DNA of 17,359 bases from Nitrospinaceae bacterium (GTDB lineage: Bacteria > Nitrospinota > Nitrospinia > Nitrospinales > VA-1), in the NCBI GenBank assembly GCA_012961055.1, contig DUAA01000158.1, positions 4,648-22,006 of the forward strand. The letters run 5' to 3'. Both the position numbers and the translations under genes were made by a program. Shown here in pieces: positions 1-7,079 of the stretch (position 1 is the first letter of the stretch; each line of letters begins with the position of its first letter). The notes below the pieces were generated by a model. That model saw nothing but the letters and a program-made list of their open reading frames with translations, was not told the DNA's origin and did no database searches.

Positions 1-243
1 TACAGGGTTGATCACTTTTGATCCTGGGTTTATGAGTACAGGACCCTGCCAGAGCCAGACCACCCTTTAAATATTCCCGTTAATATGTTTCCGGTGATGT
101 TTGCCATGGGTCGCTTACCGAGCTGGATTGCTCAATGGAAGGAACTTCACGAAGACAAACAATTCAGAATTGGCCGCCCTCGGTAGCTTTATATGGGTTT
201 AACTGCAAGGAATTACATTGCAATGGAAGACAGGCAGCAGTAA
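1..243 (+). pseudogene. gltA: Citrate synthase remnant with large internal deletion and an in-frame TAG
   Basis: Two pieces of a GltA-type citrate synthase are joined. Bases 2-67 read as [20 protein letters not shown], matching the near-N-terminal segment of the family (E. coli GltA has FTFDPGFTSTASCESKITF). From about base 67, in another frame, the sequence reads [19 protein letters not shown] and continues through [11 protein letters not shown] to IGRPR. This is the extreme C-terminal region of the same family. The roughly 300 residues between them, including most of the catalytic core, are missing, and the join changes frame. After IGRPR comes TAG at 184-186 where the family has CAG (Gln, as in RPRQLYTG). 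Homology resumes as LYMGLTARNYIAMEDRQQ and ends at TAA 241-243. The 5' end lies outside the window. It cannot encode an enzyme. An assembly join is the alternative to a true deletion. Recognition is from family memory. Confidence 0.85.
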
Positions 244-257
244 CAAAATTCGCTTAT

Positions 258-578
258 TTAAACAGGCTCAATAGTGCAGGTGAAGGGAAATTCTTCCATT
301 GCAGCGGCAGTATGTACTTGATCCACCTTAAACTCAGCTTGTTCCAAAGGCAGGGTAGCGACATGGCCTGCACCTTGCAGATGAATTTCGTACATCAGTT
401 TTTCTGCGGCCGAATAATCTTTACTAAACAACTTAACTAGAACCCGAATGACGAATTCCATCGTGGTGACATTATCATCCCACATTATAATTTTATACAT
501 CGGGAGATAGGCACGAAGAGTTTCCTCCTCAGATTCCTCGATAGTCCCCGGCAGGAAGGGTAAGGTTTCTACTGGCAT
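258..578 (-). CDS. clpS: ATP-dependent Clp protease adaptor ClpS
   Basis: 106-residue protein with the ClpS fold signature. YKIIMWDDNVTTMEFVIRVL (about residues 28-47) corresponds to the family block YKVILHNDDYTPMEFVVxVL. Further on, the KLMYEIHLQGAG segment matches the family's MxxVHxxGxG, and the C-terminal part has KVDQVH. ClpS binds the N-domain of ClpA (or ClpC) and delivers N-end-rule substrates to ClpAP in the cytoplasm. The Asp-Asp and Met-Glu-Phe residues of the N-degron pocket region are present, while the usual His before Asn-Asp-Asp is replaced (MWDDN). Length is normal for the family. No clpA lies next to it in this window. It converges on the citrate synthase remnant, 14 nt from that remnant's terminal stop. 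The Shine-Dalgarno before ATG 576-578 is weak. Confidence 0.9.
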   Translation of the reverse strand: MPVETLPFLPGTIEESEEETLRAYLPMYKIIMWDDNVTTMEFVIRVLVKLFSKDYSAAEKLMYEIHLQGAGHVATLPLEQAEFKVDQVHTAAAMEEFPFTCTIEPV

Positions 579-683
579 AAGATTTTAAATTAAAATGGGC
601 TAACAGCTTAATAATTAGATCAATACTGATTCTAAAATAATTTTCGAACAAAAACAATTTTTTTCACTTTTTCATTCTGGATT

Positions 684-1344
684 ATGAATTTTAAGCCTTC
701 TCAAATTCGCTCCCTCCTGATTATTTTTCGTTCCACCTTGATTTTCATTAGCAATATTTCTGTCGCTAATGCCCTGCAAGCAAATCTAGAAACTCCGGTA
801 ATAATGGGCCAATACAGAGACTTGCTCCCTGCAGAAAAAATAATTTGTTTGTCGGAGAAACTTTATATTATGAAATCAGCTTCCTAGGGTTTAAGAACGC
901 TGCTTCGGCTAAAGTGACCTTTTTGAGTAAAGTGGGAAGTTTTTTTTCAGTTCTAGAGGCCAACACTAAAGACTTTGTCGATTTCTTTGCATCTTACCGA
1001 AAACATTTTTACAAGACGGAATTCGAAGTGATCGACAATGGCAATAAGTTCCGACCCAAACCTTTTTTTTGCGATAGGTTATTATTGGTGATCAATTGAG
1101 TCCACAAAACACTCTTTTGATTACGACAACCGGTTACAGACCTGGAGAAAACTAGTAAGTGAGGAGGGGAAAGGACGAACTTCTATTCAACATCATTTTG
1201 CCAAAAGAAATATTAAAGACTGAAACTGGAGAATTGAAGACTTGGATTTCCAAACATTATCTTCCGGTTGAAATCACCGTGAAAGACTATATTTTACAGG
1301 TCGATCTACACGCCCGCTTCACCCATAGAGAAGTTAAGCGCTAG
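684..1344 (+). pseudogene. Broken DUF3108-like exported protein, several frameshifts
   Basis: Coding potential jumps between frames. 684 to about 838 begins with a signal-peptide-like segment (hydrophobic run LLIIFRSTLIFISNI, then ANALQA). 839 to about 1062 carries FVGETLYYEISFLGFKNAAS, the typical opening of DUF3108 domains (VGExLxYdIsxLGIxAG). From about 1071 the frame changes again, includes TGA at 1089-1091, and then reads HSFDYDNRLQTWRKLVSEEG. From about 1168 a third change gives ILPKEILKTETGELKTWIS, then KHYLPVEITVKDYI, the DUF3108 C-terminal strand pattern, to TAG 1342-1344. The changes fall at an A6 run (835-840), a T8 run (1063-1070) and a G4A3 stretch (1167-1172). Together this would make a periplasmic protein of about 220 residues. 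Function of the family is unknown. It is most likely a pseudogene. Confidence 0.7.
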
Positions 1345-1365
1345 TAGCGTTTCACTGAGGTGTGG

Positions 1366-1710
1366 TTAGACATCAAAAGCAGGAACAGGCGGATCCTGCC
1401 AGATATTCACTTCCGTCGTCTCATCCAAAGTGACTCTGCCAAAATGAACCGTATAGGGTTTCTCACTTTCGCAATCATATTCGATGGAAATTTTTTCTAT
1501 CTCCCATTTTCCTGATTCCGGGCCAACCAGAGTTAAGCTATGCGCAAAACTATTCACACTAAAGCTACCTTCAAACGTCTTTCCTGACTCCGCAGAACCG
1601 ATAACATCCTCAAAAAGCATTTTATGGTTATTGAAATTGAAATGGACGTTCTCAGACATTCCCTGCTGACCGGTTTGTACCGTAACTTTAAACGTATTGA
1701 CTCTAGGCAT
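1366..1710 (-). CDS. Conserved-looking small protein of unknown function, coupled to nfu
   Basis: I do not recognise this protein. From ATG 1708-1710 it has 114 residues, beginning MPRVNTFKVTVQTGQQGMSE. The sequence alternates short hydrophobic and polar stretches (VHFNFNNHKMLFEDVIG, YTVHFGRVTLDETTEVNIW), suggesting a soluble beta-rich domain. It has no signal peptide, no membrane segment, and one cysteine near residue 85. A TTG at 1720-1722 overlaps the stop of the upstream Nfu gene and would add four residues. The ATG is preferred because GAGGGA sits about 5 nt before it. Tight coupling to the Fe-S scaffold gene suggests co-translation. A role in Fe-S metabolism is only a guess from that neighbourhood. 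Confidence 0.7.
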   Translation of the reverse strand: MPRVNTFKVTVQTGQQGMSENVHFNFNNHKMLFEDVIGSAESGKTFEGSFSVNSFAHSLTLVGPESGKWEIEKISIEYDCESEKPYTVHFGRVTLDETTEVNIWQDPPVPAFDV

Positions 1711-1718
1711 GGCTTCCC

Positions 1719-2522
1719 TCAAGAAAAGTATGGATTCAAACCTGCTGTATGATCTGTTTCATCGAAGATGGCACCTACCTTGGGCACGGCCGTTCTAAAT
1801 GAAGTATGAATACCTTGTTTAAGGGTCAAGTCAGCCGCACTGCAACCCTGACAACCTCCACCCATTTGTATGGTGACTGAGTTTCCTTTAACAGCAAGAA
1901 GGCTGATGTTCCCACCATGCCCAGCAACACCCGGGTTCACCTCGGTATCAATCACCTTTTGAATTCCTTCTCGAATTTCTTCTTCAGTAGGAAGTCCTGC
2001 AATAATTTTTTCAGAAATAAGACAATTATCTGTAACCAGTACCTCTCGAATCACAGTGCCTATCTCCTTAGCGAAAGGAACCCAATCAACCAGAGTTTTA
2101 TCTTTACGAGTAACGGTAACCGTCGATTCGCATACTAGGGCAGTATCAAGATCATCTAAACAAAATAGGGCTTCTGCCAGTGGAGATTCCGCAGCACTTT
2201 CAAACCCCGAGAAATACCAGGAGTACCCTTTCATCAAAGGCCGGTTAATAGTAAAAAGGCATTGATCACCGGTTGGAGAGGGTTGCGCCTTGATTAAAAT
2301 TTCATCAGAATCTTTTGGAAATGTACCTTCAGAAATAGAAGAAATCTGAAGAACTCTGCGGGCTGTGGGAAAGTTAGATGCCTCCTCTGTTTTAGCTGAA
2401 GGTTCAGATTCAGTTGGAGGAACTTTAGCAACCGGACTTGTTTCGACATCTTCCGCCCCCACCGACGCCTCAGACTCGACATCCTGCTTCATGCCCGTGA
2501 AAAAACGTTTAATAAAGTTCAA
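1719..2522 (-). CDS. Nfu/NifU-family iron-sulfur scaffold protein
   Basis: 267 residues. Residues 1-60 form an acidic, Ser/Glu/Pro-rich, probably disordered N-terminus. Residues about 73-165 resemble the Nfu N-terminal domain (QPSPTGDQCLFTINRP, then SPLAEALFCLDDLDTALV and VTVTRKDKTLVDW). Residues about 178-260 are the NifU C-terminal domain with the cluster-ligating pair C224 and C227 in GGGCQGCSAADLTLKQGI. Nfu proteins bind a [4Fe-4S] cluster between two subunits through this CxxC and pass it to apo-enzymes. The start is TTG at 2520-2522, supported by AGGAGA about 7 nt upstream. The N-terminal extension is longer than usual. The next gene starts at its stop codon. The family is clear; the choice of exact symbol (nfuA or another) is not. 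Confidence 0.88.
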   Translation of the reverse strand: MNFIKRFFTGMKQDVESEASVGAEDVETSPVAKVPPTESEPSAKTEEASNFPTARRVLQISSISEGTFPKDSDEILIKAQPSPTGDQCLFTINRPLMKGYSWYFSGFESAAESPLAEALFCLDDLDTALVCESTVTVTRKDKTLVDWVPFAKEIGTVIREVLVTDNCLISEKIIAGLPTEEEIREGIQKVIDTEVNPGVAGHGGNISLLAVKGNSVTIQMGGGCQGCSAADLTLKQGIHTSFRTAVPKVGAIFDETDHTAGLNPYFS

Positions 2523-3214
2523 AGAATTGTCTCCTGTAATATTTAATCGCTATCATAAACTTGGATACCCCTATTCCTTTATATAAATGCCAGATATTAT
2601 AGAAAGTCGCAAATCACACTACAAATTTTATTTAATGAAAACAACCTCACCTATAAGTTTATTTATTTTTGGGCCCTTAGCCGAATACTTATATTTTTCT
2701 CCACATGATTACAGACACCTCTGCATAAACAACACAGAGAACCATCGAATCTAAAAAGCATTTTAAATAATTTCGATTTATCAGGAATCCTTGTTTCCAA
2801 CATCTACTGTCAAGGACACCACATCAAACTGGATATTTTTTCTGTTAGACATTTTTTGGCAAGAAAGCTTTAGGCCGTCTGAGTAATTTTTCTCTGCTTG
2901 GCAGGCATCAAGACATTGAAGGGGTGACTAAACTTATGATCAGCACGGACTTTGATTTCAACAAAAACGATCACCCCGCCCTGCTAGGTAATAATATCTA
3001 TTTAACCCACTTTCGAACGAAAATTATTTCAAGAATCTAACAACCCTTCTTTCTTAAAAAGATCAATGCGGAAGACTCGACATCTCGTTCAAACTGCAAT
3101 CATTTTTGAATTAATTCAGTTCTCCACTAGGCGTGTGATTCATGAGTAATGGCTTTGTCTGGTTGTCAACAATTCATCCTAGCATAAAAAATCATTGCCT
3201 AATTTTTTTCAACG
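2523..3214. other. Gene-poor AT-rich gap between nfu and polA
   Basis: No convincing gene lies in these 692 bases. The part next to 2522 should hold the promoter of the Nfu unit, but I see no clear -35/-10 pair. The only notable open stretch is 2849-3040 (+), 63 codons between stops. It includes ATG 2936-2938 and peptide text such as LMISTDFDFNKNDHPALLGN with ordinary codon use, but no ribosome binding site and no family I recognise. It may be a gene remnant. No clear rho-independent terminator follows polA at the other end of the gap. Confidence 0.5.
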
Positions 3215-5905
3215 TTAGTGGGCGGTGTTCCAGTTTTCGCCCCAGCCCATATCTACGACCAGGGGTACTTTAAGGGTAACCACTTCTTCCATTTCCTTTT
3301 TGACCAACGCTTGTATTTCCCGTTTCTCTTCTTCCGGGCATTCAAATACCAGTTCATCGTGAACTTGTAGGATCATTCGGGATTTCATTTTTTTCTCTCG
3401 TATTTTTTTTGCTAACTGAATCATAGCCAATTTTATCAAATCTGCTGCGCTACCCTGAACAGGAGAGTTGATTGCAGTTCTCCCTGCCGCCTCTCGCACC
3501 TGACGATTTTTACTTTTAAGGTCAGGAAGATAACGTTTTCGTTTCATTAGTGTCTGGGTATAACCGATTTCCGTTGCTTGAGCTATAGTTTCATCCATAT
3601 ATATTTTGACTTTTTTATAAAGCGCAAAATACTGGTCGATAAATTTCTTGGCATCTTTGGGGTAAATTTTTAGCTGTCGAGACAGGCCAAAAGCACTCAA
3701 ACCGTAGACAATACCAAAGTTCACCGCTTTAGCCATCCGTCGAGCTTCTGCATCAAGACGTTCAGCAGTAGTTCCAAAAATTTCTATAGCAGTACGGGTA
3801 TGAATATCTTCCCCTAAATGGAACGCTTCTACTAAGGCTTCATCCCCAGAAAGGTGGGCAAGGACTCTCAATTCCACTTGCGAATAATCAGCCGACAGCA
3901 AATGATTGTTTTCCTCTGCAACAAATGCCTTCCTGATTTCTCGTCCCATCTTGGTTCGAATCGGGATATTTTGCAGATTCGGGTTGCTGCTGCTCAATCT
4001 TCCGGTCGCAGCTACCGTCTGATTGAATGAGGTGTGGACCCTACCTGTTTTTCTGAATATTTCTTCTTGCAGTCTATCCACGTATGTCGATTTTAATTTT
4101 CCTAATTGCCGGTATGTCAAAACTAATTCAGGAAGATCATGTTCCTCCGCCAATTGTTCTAATACGGAAACATCTGTTGAATAACCACTTTTGGTTTTCT
4201 TTATGACCGTCAACTCCAGTTTTTCAAATAAAATTACCGAAAGTTGTTTGGGAGAGTTGATATTAAACTCCTCTCCGGCACTGGCATAAATTTTCTTCGC
4301 ATAAGCTGCAATTCTTTGTTCTATTGTTTGGGAAAGATTTTGCAGATGACCTTTGTCTAGTTTCATTCCATGGATTTCCATCTCGGCAAGAACTTCTAAT
4401 AGAGGTACTTCCATTTCCCGAAAAACCTTAAGATCATCACCTTGCAAAAGGGGTGAGAGTTTTTCATATAATCTCCAGGTAATATCCGCATCTTCTGCTG
4501 CGTAAGCAGTCGCACGTTCAATATCCACCTCATCGAACCCGATCTCTTTGGTGGCCGAGCCCACTACATCTTTATACTTAATAGTTGTATGGACCAGATA
4601 ATCCTGGGCCAAGTCGTCCATATTGTGTCTCCTACCAGAAGGATTCAAAACATAGGAAGCCAGCATTGTATCAAAGGCAACACCCTTCAGGTTTATCCCT
4701 TCACTGCGCAGGACAATTAAGTCGTATTTAATATTCTGACCTACCTTTTTAATTCCCGGGTCTTCAAGCAAAGGTTTAAGTTTCTTAAAAACCCAATCCG
4801 GGTTCAATTGCTCAGGAACTCCCAAATAGCGATGAGTTAAAGGAATGTAGCAGGCCTGTCCTTTTTCACAGGAAAACGAAATTCCTACCACTTGTGCCTG
4901 AACTGGATACAAGCTTGTCGTTTCCAGATCCAGTGCGAAAATTTTCGATTCTTTCAACTTTGTGAACCATATCTCAAAATCAGCTTCAGTGAGAATGGTT
5001 TCATACTTACTTTCAATTGCAGGTGAACTCGCTACAGGGTCAGAGCTGTCTTCCAAATCCCCTAGTAAGGATAAAAATTCAAACTTCGAAAATAGCTTTT
5101 TTAGTTCCACTTGGTTCCTAGGTCTTAGTTCAAAATCTTCAAGGTTAAACTCCAGATTCATAGCTGTATCAATGGTCACCAGTTGACGACTGAGCAGAGC
5201 CATTTCTTTGTCTTGAACAAGTTTTTCCTTGAGTTTTTTCTTATCCACTTCATCAATCCGTTTATACAACTCATTGATCGAACCAAATTTGCGAATGAGT
5301 TCCGCAGCCGTTTTAGGACCCACCCCTTTAACTCCGGGAATATGATCGCTGGAGTCACCCATCAACCCCATCACATCAATCACTCGCTCAGGGGTAACCC
5401 CAAATTTTTCTTCCACATCTTCAATAGCAAACCATTTATTTTTCATGGTATCTAGCATACGGACATCAGGACCGACCAACTGCATCATATCCTTATCTCC
5501 ACTGACGATGACAACCTGGAGACCCTCCTCCACCCCTTTTCTAGCTAAGGTTCCCATGATATCGTCGGCTTCAAACCCAGGAACGCGAACACTGTGGATA
5601 TTAAAGGCCTGTACTAGAGGCTCAAAAAAGGGAAATTGCTTTGCTAAGTCTTCAGGAGGCGCCTCGCGATTGGCTTTATAATCCGCATAAATTTCGTGAC
5701 GAAATGTCTTTTCCTTGCTATCGAATGTCACCGCAAGATAATCCGGTTTTTCGTCCTTCACCACCTTCTGTAGCATATTGATGAACCCGTAAAGGGCATT
5801 GGTGGGAAATCCTTTTGAGGTTGCCAAAATATGCCGTATACCAAAATAGGCTCGGAAGATATAAGAAGATCCGTCGATGAGATAGAGAGATTTAGGTTTG
5901 GTCAT
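3215..5905 (-). CDS. polA: DNA polymerase I
   Basis: 896 residues, close to the usual 880-930. Three domains are intact. The 5'-3' exonuclease/flap domain (1 to about 290) has YLIDGSSYIFRAYFG, GFEADDIMGTLA, VSGDKDMMQLV and GDSSDHIPGVKGVGPKTA. The 3'-5' exonuclease (about 320-490) keeps all acidic ligands: D326/E328 in FALDLETTS, D395 in NIKYD, and Y468/D472 in YAAED, so proofreading should be active. The polymerase domain (about 520-896) has motif A D673 (SADYSQVELR), motif B (RRMAKAVNFGIVYG) and motif C H849-D850-E851 (QVHDELVFE). It fills gaps in repair and removes RNA primers in the cytoplasm. It reads divergently from kdsD and has its own promoter (5939-5967), giving a leader of about 27 nt. 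Start ATG 5903-5905. Confidence 0.98.
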   Translation of the reverse strand: MTKPKSLYLIDGSSYIFRAYFGIRHILATSKGFPTNALYGFINMLQKVVKDEKPDYLAVTFDSKEKTFRHEIYADYKANREAPPEDLAKQFPFFEPLVQAFNIHSVRVPGFEADDIMGTLARKGVEEGLQVVIVSGDKDMMQLVGPDVRMLDTMKNKWFAIEDVEEKFGVTPERVIDVMGLMGDSSDHIPGVKGVGPKTAAELIRKFGSINELYKRIDEVDKKKLKEKLVQDKEMALLSRQLVTIDTAMNLEFNLEDFELRPRNQVELKKLFSKFEFLSLLGDLEDSSDPVASSPAIESKYETILTEADFEIWFTKLKESKIFALDLETTSLYPVQAQVVGISFSCEKGQACYIPLTHRYLGVPEQLNPDWVFKKLKPLLEDPGIKKVGQNIKYDLIVLRSEGINLKGVAFDTMLASYVLNPSGRRHNMDDLAQDYLVHTTIKYKDVVGSATKEIGFDEVDIERATAYAAEDADITWRLYEKLSPLLQGDDLKVFREMEVPLLEVLAEMEIHGMKLDKGHLQNLSQTIEQRIAAYAKKIYASAGEEFNINSPKQLSVILFEKLELTVIKKTKSGYSTDVSVLEQLAEEHDLPELVLTYRQLGKLKSTYVDRLQEEIFRKTGRVHTSFNQTVAATGRLSSSNPNLQNIPIRTKMGREIRKAFVAEENNHLLSADYSQVELRVLAHLSGDEALVEAFHLGEDIHTRTAIEIFGTTAERLDAEARRMAKAVNFGIVYGLSAFGLSRQLKIYPKDAKKFIDQYFALYKKVKIYMDETIAQATEIGYTQTLMKRKRYLPDLKSKNRQVREAAGRTAINSPVQGSAADLIKLAMIQLAKKIREKKMKSRMILQVHDELVFECPEEEKREIQALVKKEMEEVVTLKVPLVVDMGWGENWNTAH

Positions 5906-5938
5906 GGCTACCTTTTAGAATTAAAAAATTGCTGACCA

Positions 5939-5967
5939 AGTATAAAGTCGTGGCTTTACCGTGTCTA
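5939..5967 (-). promoter_or_regulatory. Sigma70-type promoter for polA
   Basis: On the minus strand TAGACA (5962-5967, 5/6 to TTGACA) is followed after exactly 17 nt by TATACT (5939-5944, 5/6 to TATAAT). Transcription would begin near 5932 and leave a short leader before the polA ATG at 5905. The fit in sequence, spacing and position is good. It is unproven. Confidence 0.65.
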
Positions 5968-5984
5968 ATTAATTGTGTTATCAT
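5955..5984 (+). promoter_or_regulatory. Possible promoter for kdsD, overlapping the polA promoter
   Basis: TTTACC (5955-5960, 4/6) and TATCAT (5979-5984, 5/6) are separated by 18 nt on the plus strand, about 60 nt before the kdsD start. It overlaps the divergent polA promoter, so polymerase binding to one could exclude the other. It is weaker than the polA signal. Confidence 0.4.
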
Positions 5985-6046
5985 AAATATCCCTATTAGT
6001 CATGAACTTATTGAAATGAAAGGCTTAAGTTAAGGCCCAAACAAAT

Positions 6047-7051
6047 ATGCGCCCCGTGGAAAGTACGTCAGAAATGCAGAATGACCAAACCCGGTTGATC
6101 ATTGATACCGCTCGCCGAACTCTGAGCATTGAGAGCCAGGCCATAGTTGGACTGAAAAGTAGGATAGATTCTCAGTTTGTAGAAATTGTGGGTCATTTGG
6201 ATCAGTGTCAGCACCTAATAATTACTGGAGTAGGAAAATCCGGGCTGATTGGAAAAAAAATAGCCTCTACGTTTGCTAGCATAGGGCTACCTAGTCTCTT
6301 TCTGCATGCAGCAGAAGCTAGCCACGGAGACCTGGGGATGATTTCGAAAGGGGATACCGTGATCGCTATCTCTAACAGCGGGGAAACAGAAGAGGTTGTA
6401 AAGTTGCTCCCTGTTTTTAATCGAATTAATTGTACTCTGGTAGCAATGACTGGCAACACCCAGTCCTCACTAGCAAAACAAAGTAATTATGTTCTCGATA
6501 TCAGCGTTAAAGAAGAAGCTTGCTCAAAAGATCTCGTTCCCACTGCCAGCACAACAGCCACCTTGGCAATGGGAGATGCTCTCGCCATGGCATTCATGGA
6601 GCTTCGCGGAGTCCAAGAAGAGGATTTTGCACTCAACCATCCTGGCGGCAGCCTGGGAAGAAAACTGCTTATTCTGGTCAATGACCTGATGCATTCTGGA
6701 GAAGATATTCCCAAGGTCAAAGAAAGCGCTGATATTTACCAGATACTTAAGGAGATATCGCAAAAAAGACTGGGAGTAACCTTGGTGGTCGGAGATCAGG
6801 ATCAACTTCTCGGTATCATTACAGATGGTGATTTAAGACGGTTGATTGAACTTAAACAAGATATTTCCCAAGTTCACGCCAAGGATATGATGGCCGGTCA
6901 TCCTAAAACTATTTCAAAAGATACTCTAGCAGCTAAAGCCGTCAAGGTAATGAAGGATCATTCCATTACCTCCTTGGTAGCGATCAATGAGGAGAAAAAA
7001 ATTGAAGGAATCATTCACCTACACGATATCCTCAAAGCAGGCATCGTTTAA
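6047..7051 (+). CDS. kdsD: Arabinose-5-phosphate isomerase, KpsF/GutQ/KdsD family
   Basis: 334 residues with the full family architecture. An N-terminal SIS sugar-isomerase domain (about residues 45-185) contains GVGKSGLIGKKIASTFASIG, LHAAEASHGDLGM, AISNSGETEEVVKLLP and PTASTTATLAMGDALAMAF, then NHPGGSLGRKLL. It is followed by two CBS domains (about 210-265 and 275-334; VGDQDQLLGIITDGDLRRLI in the first). The enzyme converts D-ribulose-5-phosphate to D-arabinose-5-phosphate, the first step towards Kdo of lipopolysaccharide. This implies a Gram-negative envelope. ATG 6047 is used; an in-frame ATG at 6074 with GGAAAG upstream is a plausible alternative that would leave the SIS domain intact. 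alaS follows after 28 nt, so the two may be co-transcribed. Confidence 0.95.
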   Translation: MRPVESTSEMQNDQTRLIIDTARRTLSIESQAIVGLKSRIDSQFVEIVGHLDQCQHLIITGVGKSGLIGKKIASTFASIGLPSLFLHAAEASHGDLGMISKGDTVIAISNSGETEEVVKLLPVFNRINCTLVAMTGNTQSSLAKQSNYVLDISVKEEACSKDLVPTASTTATLAMGDALAMAFMELRGVQEEDFALNHPGGSLGRKLLILVNDLMHSGEDIPKVKESADIYQILKEISQKRLGVTLVVGDQDQLLGIITDGDLRRLIELKQDISQVHAKDMMAGHPKTISKDTLAAKAVKVMKDHSITSLVAINEEKKIEGIIHLHDILKAGIV

Positions 7052-7079
7052 CTCTTACACAGACACCCCCATTTAAATT

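Noticed and set aside
135..440. 101-codon plus-strand frame spanning the citrate synthase end and clpS
   Set aside because: It uses a frame different from the citrate synthase homology and runs antisense to clpS.
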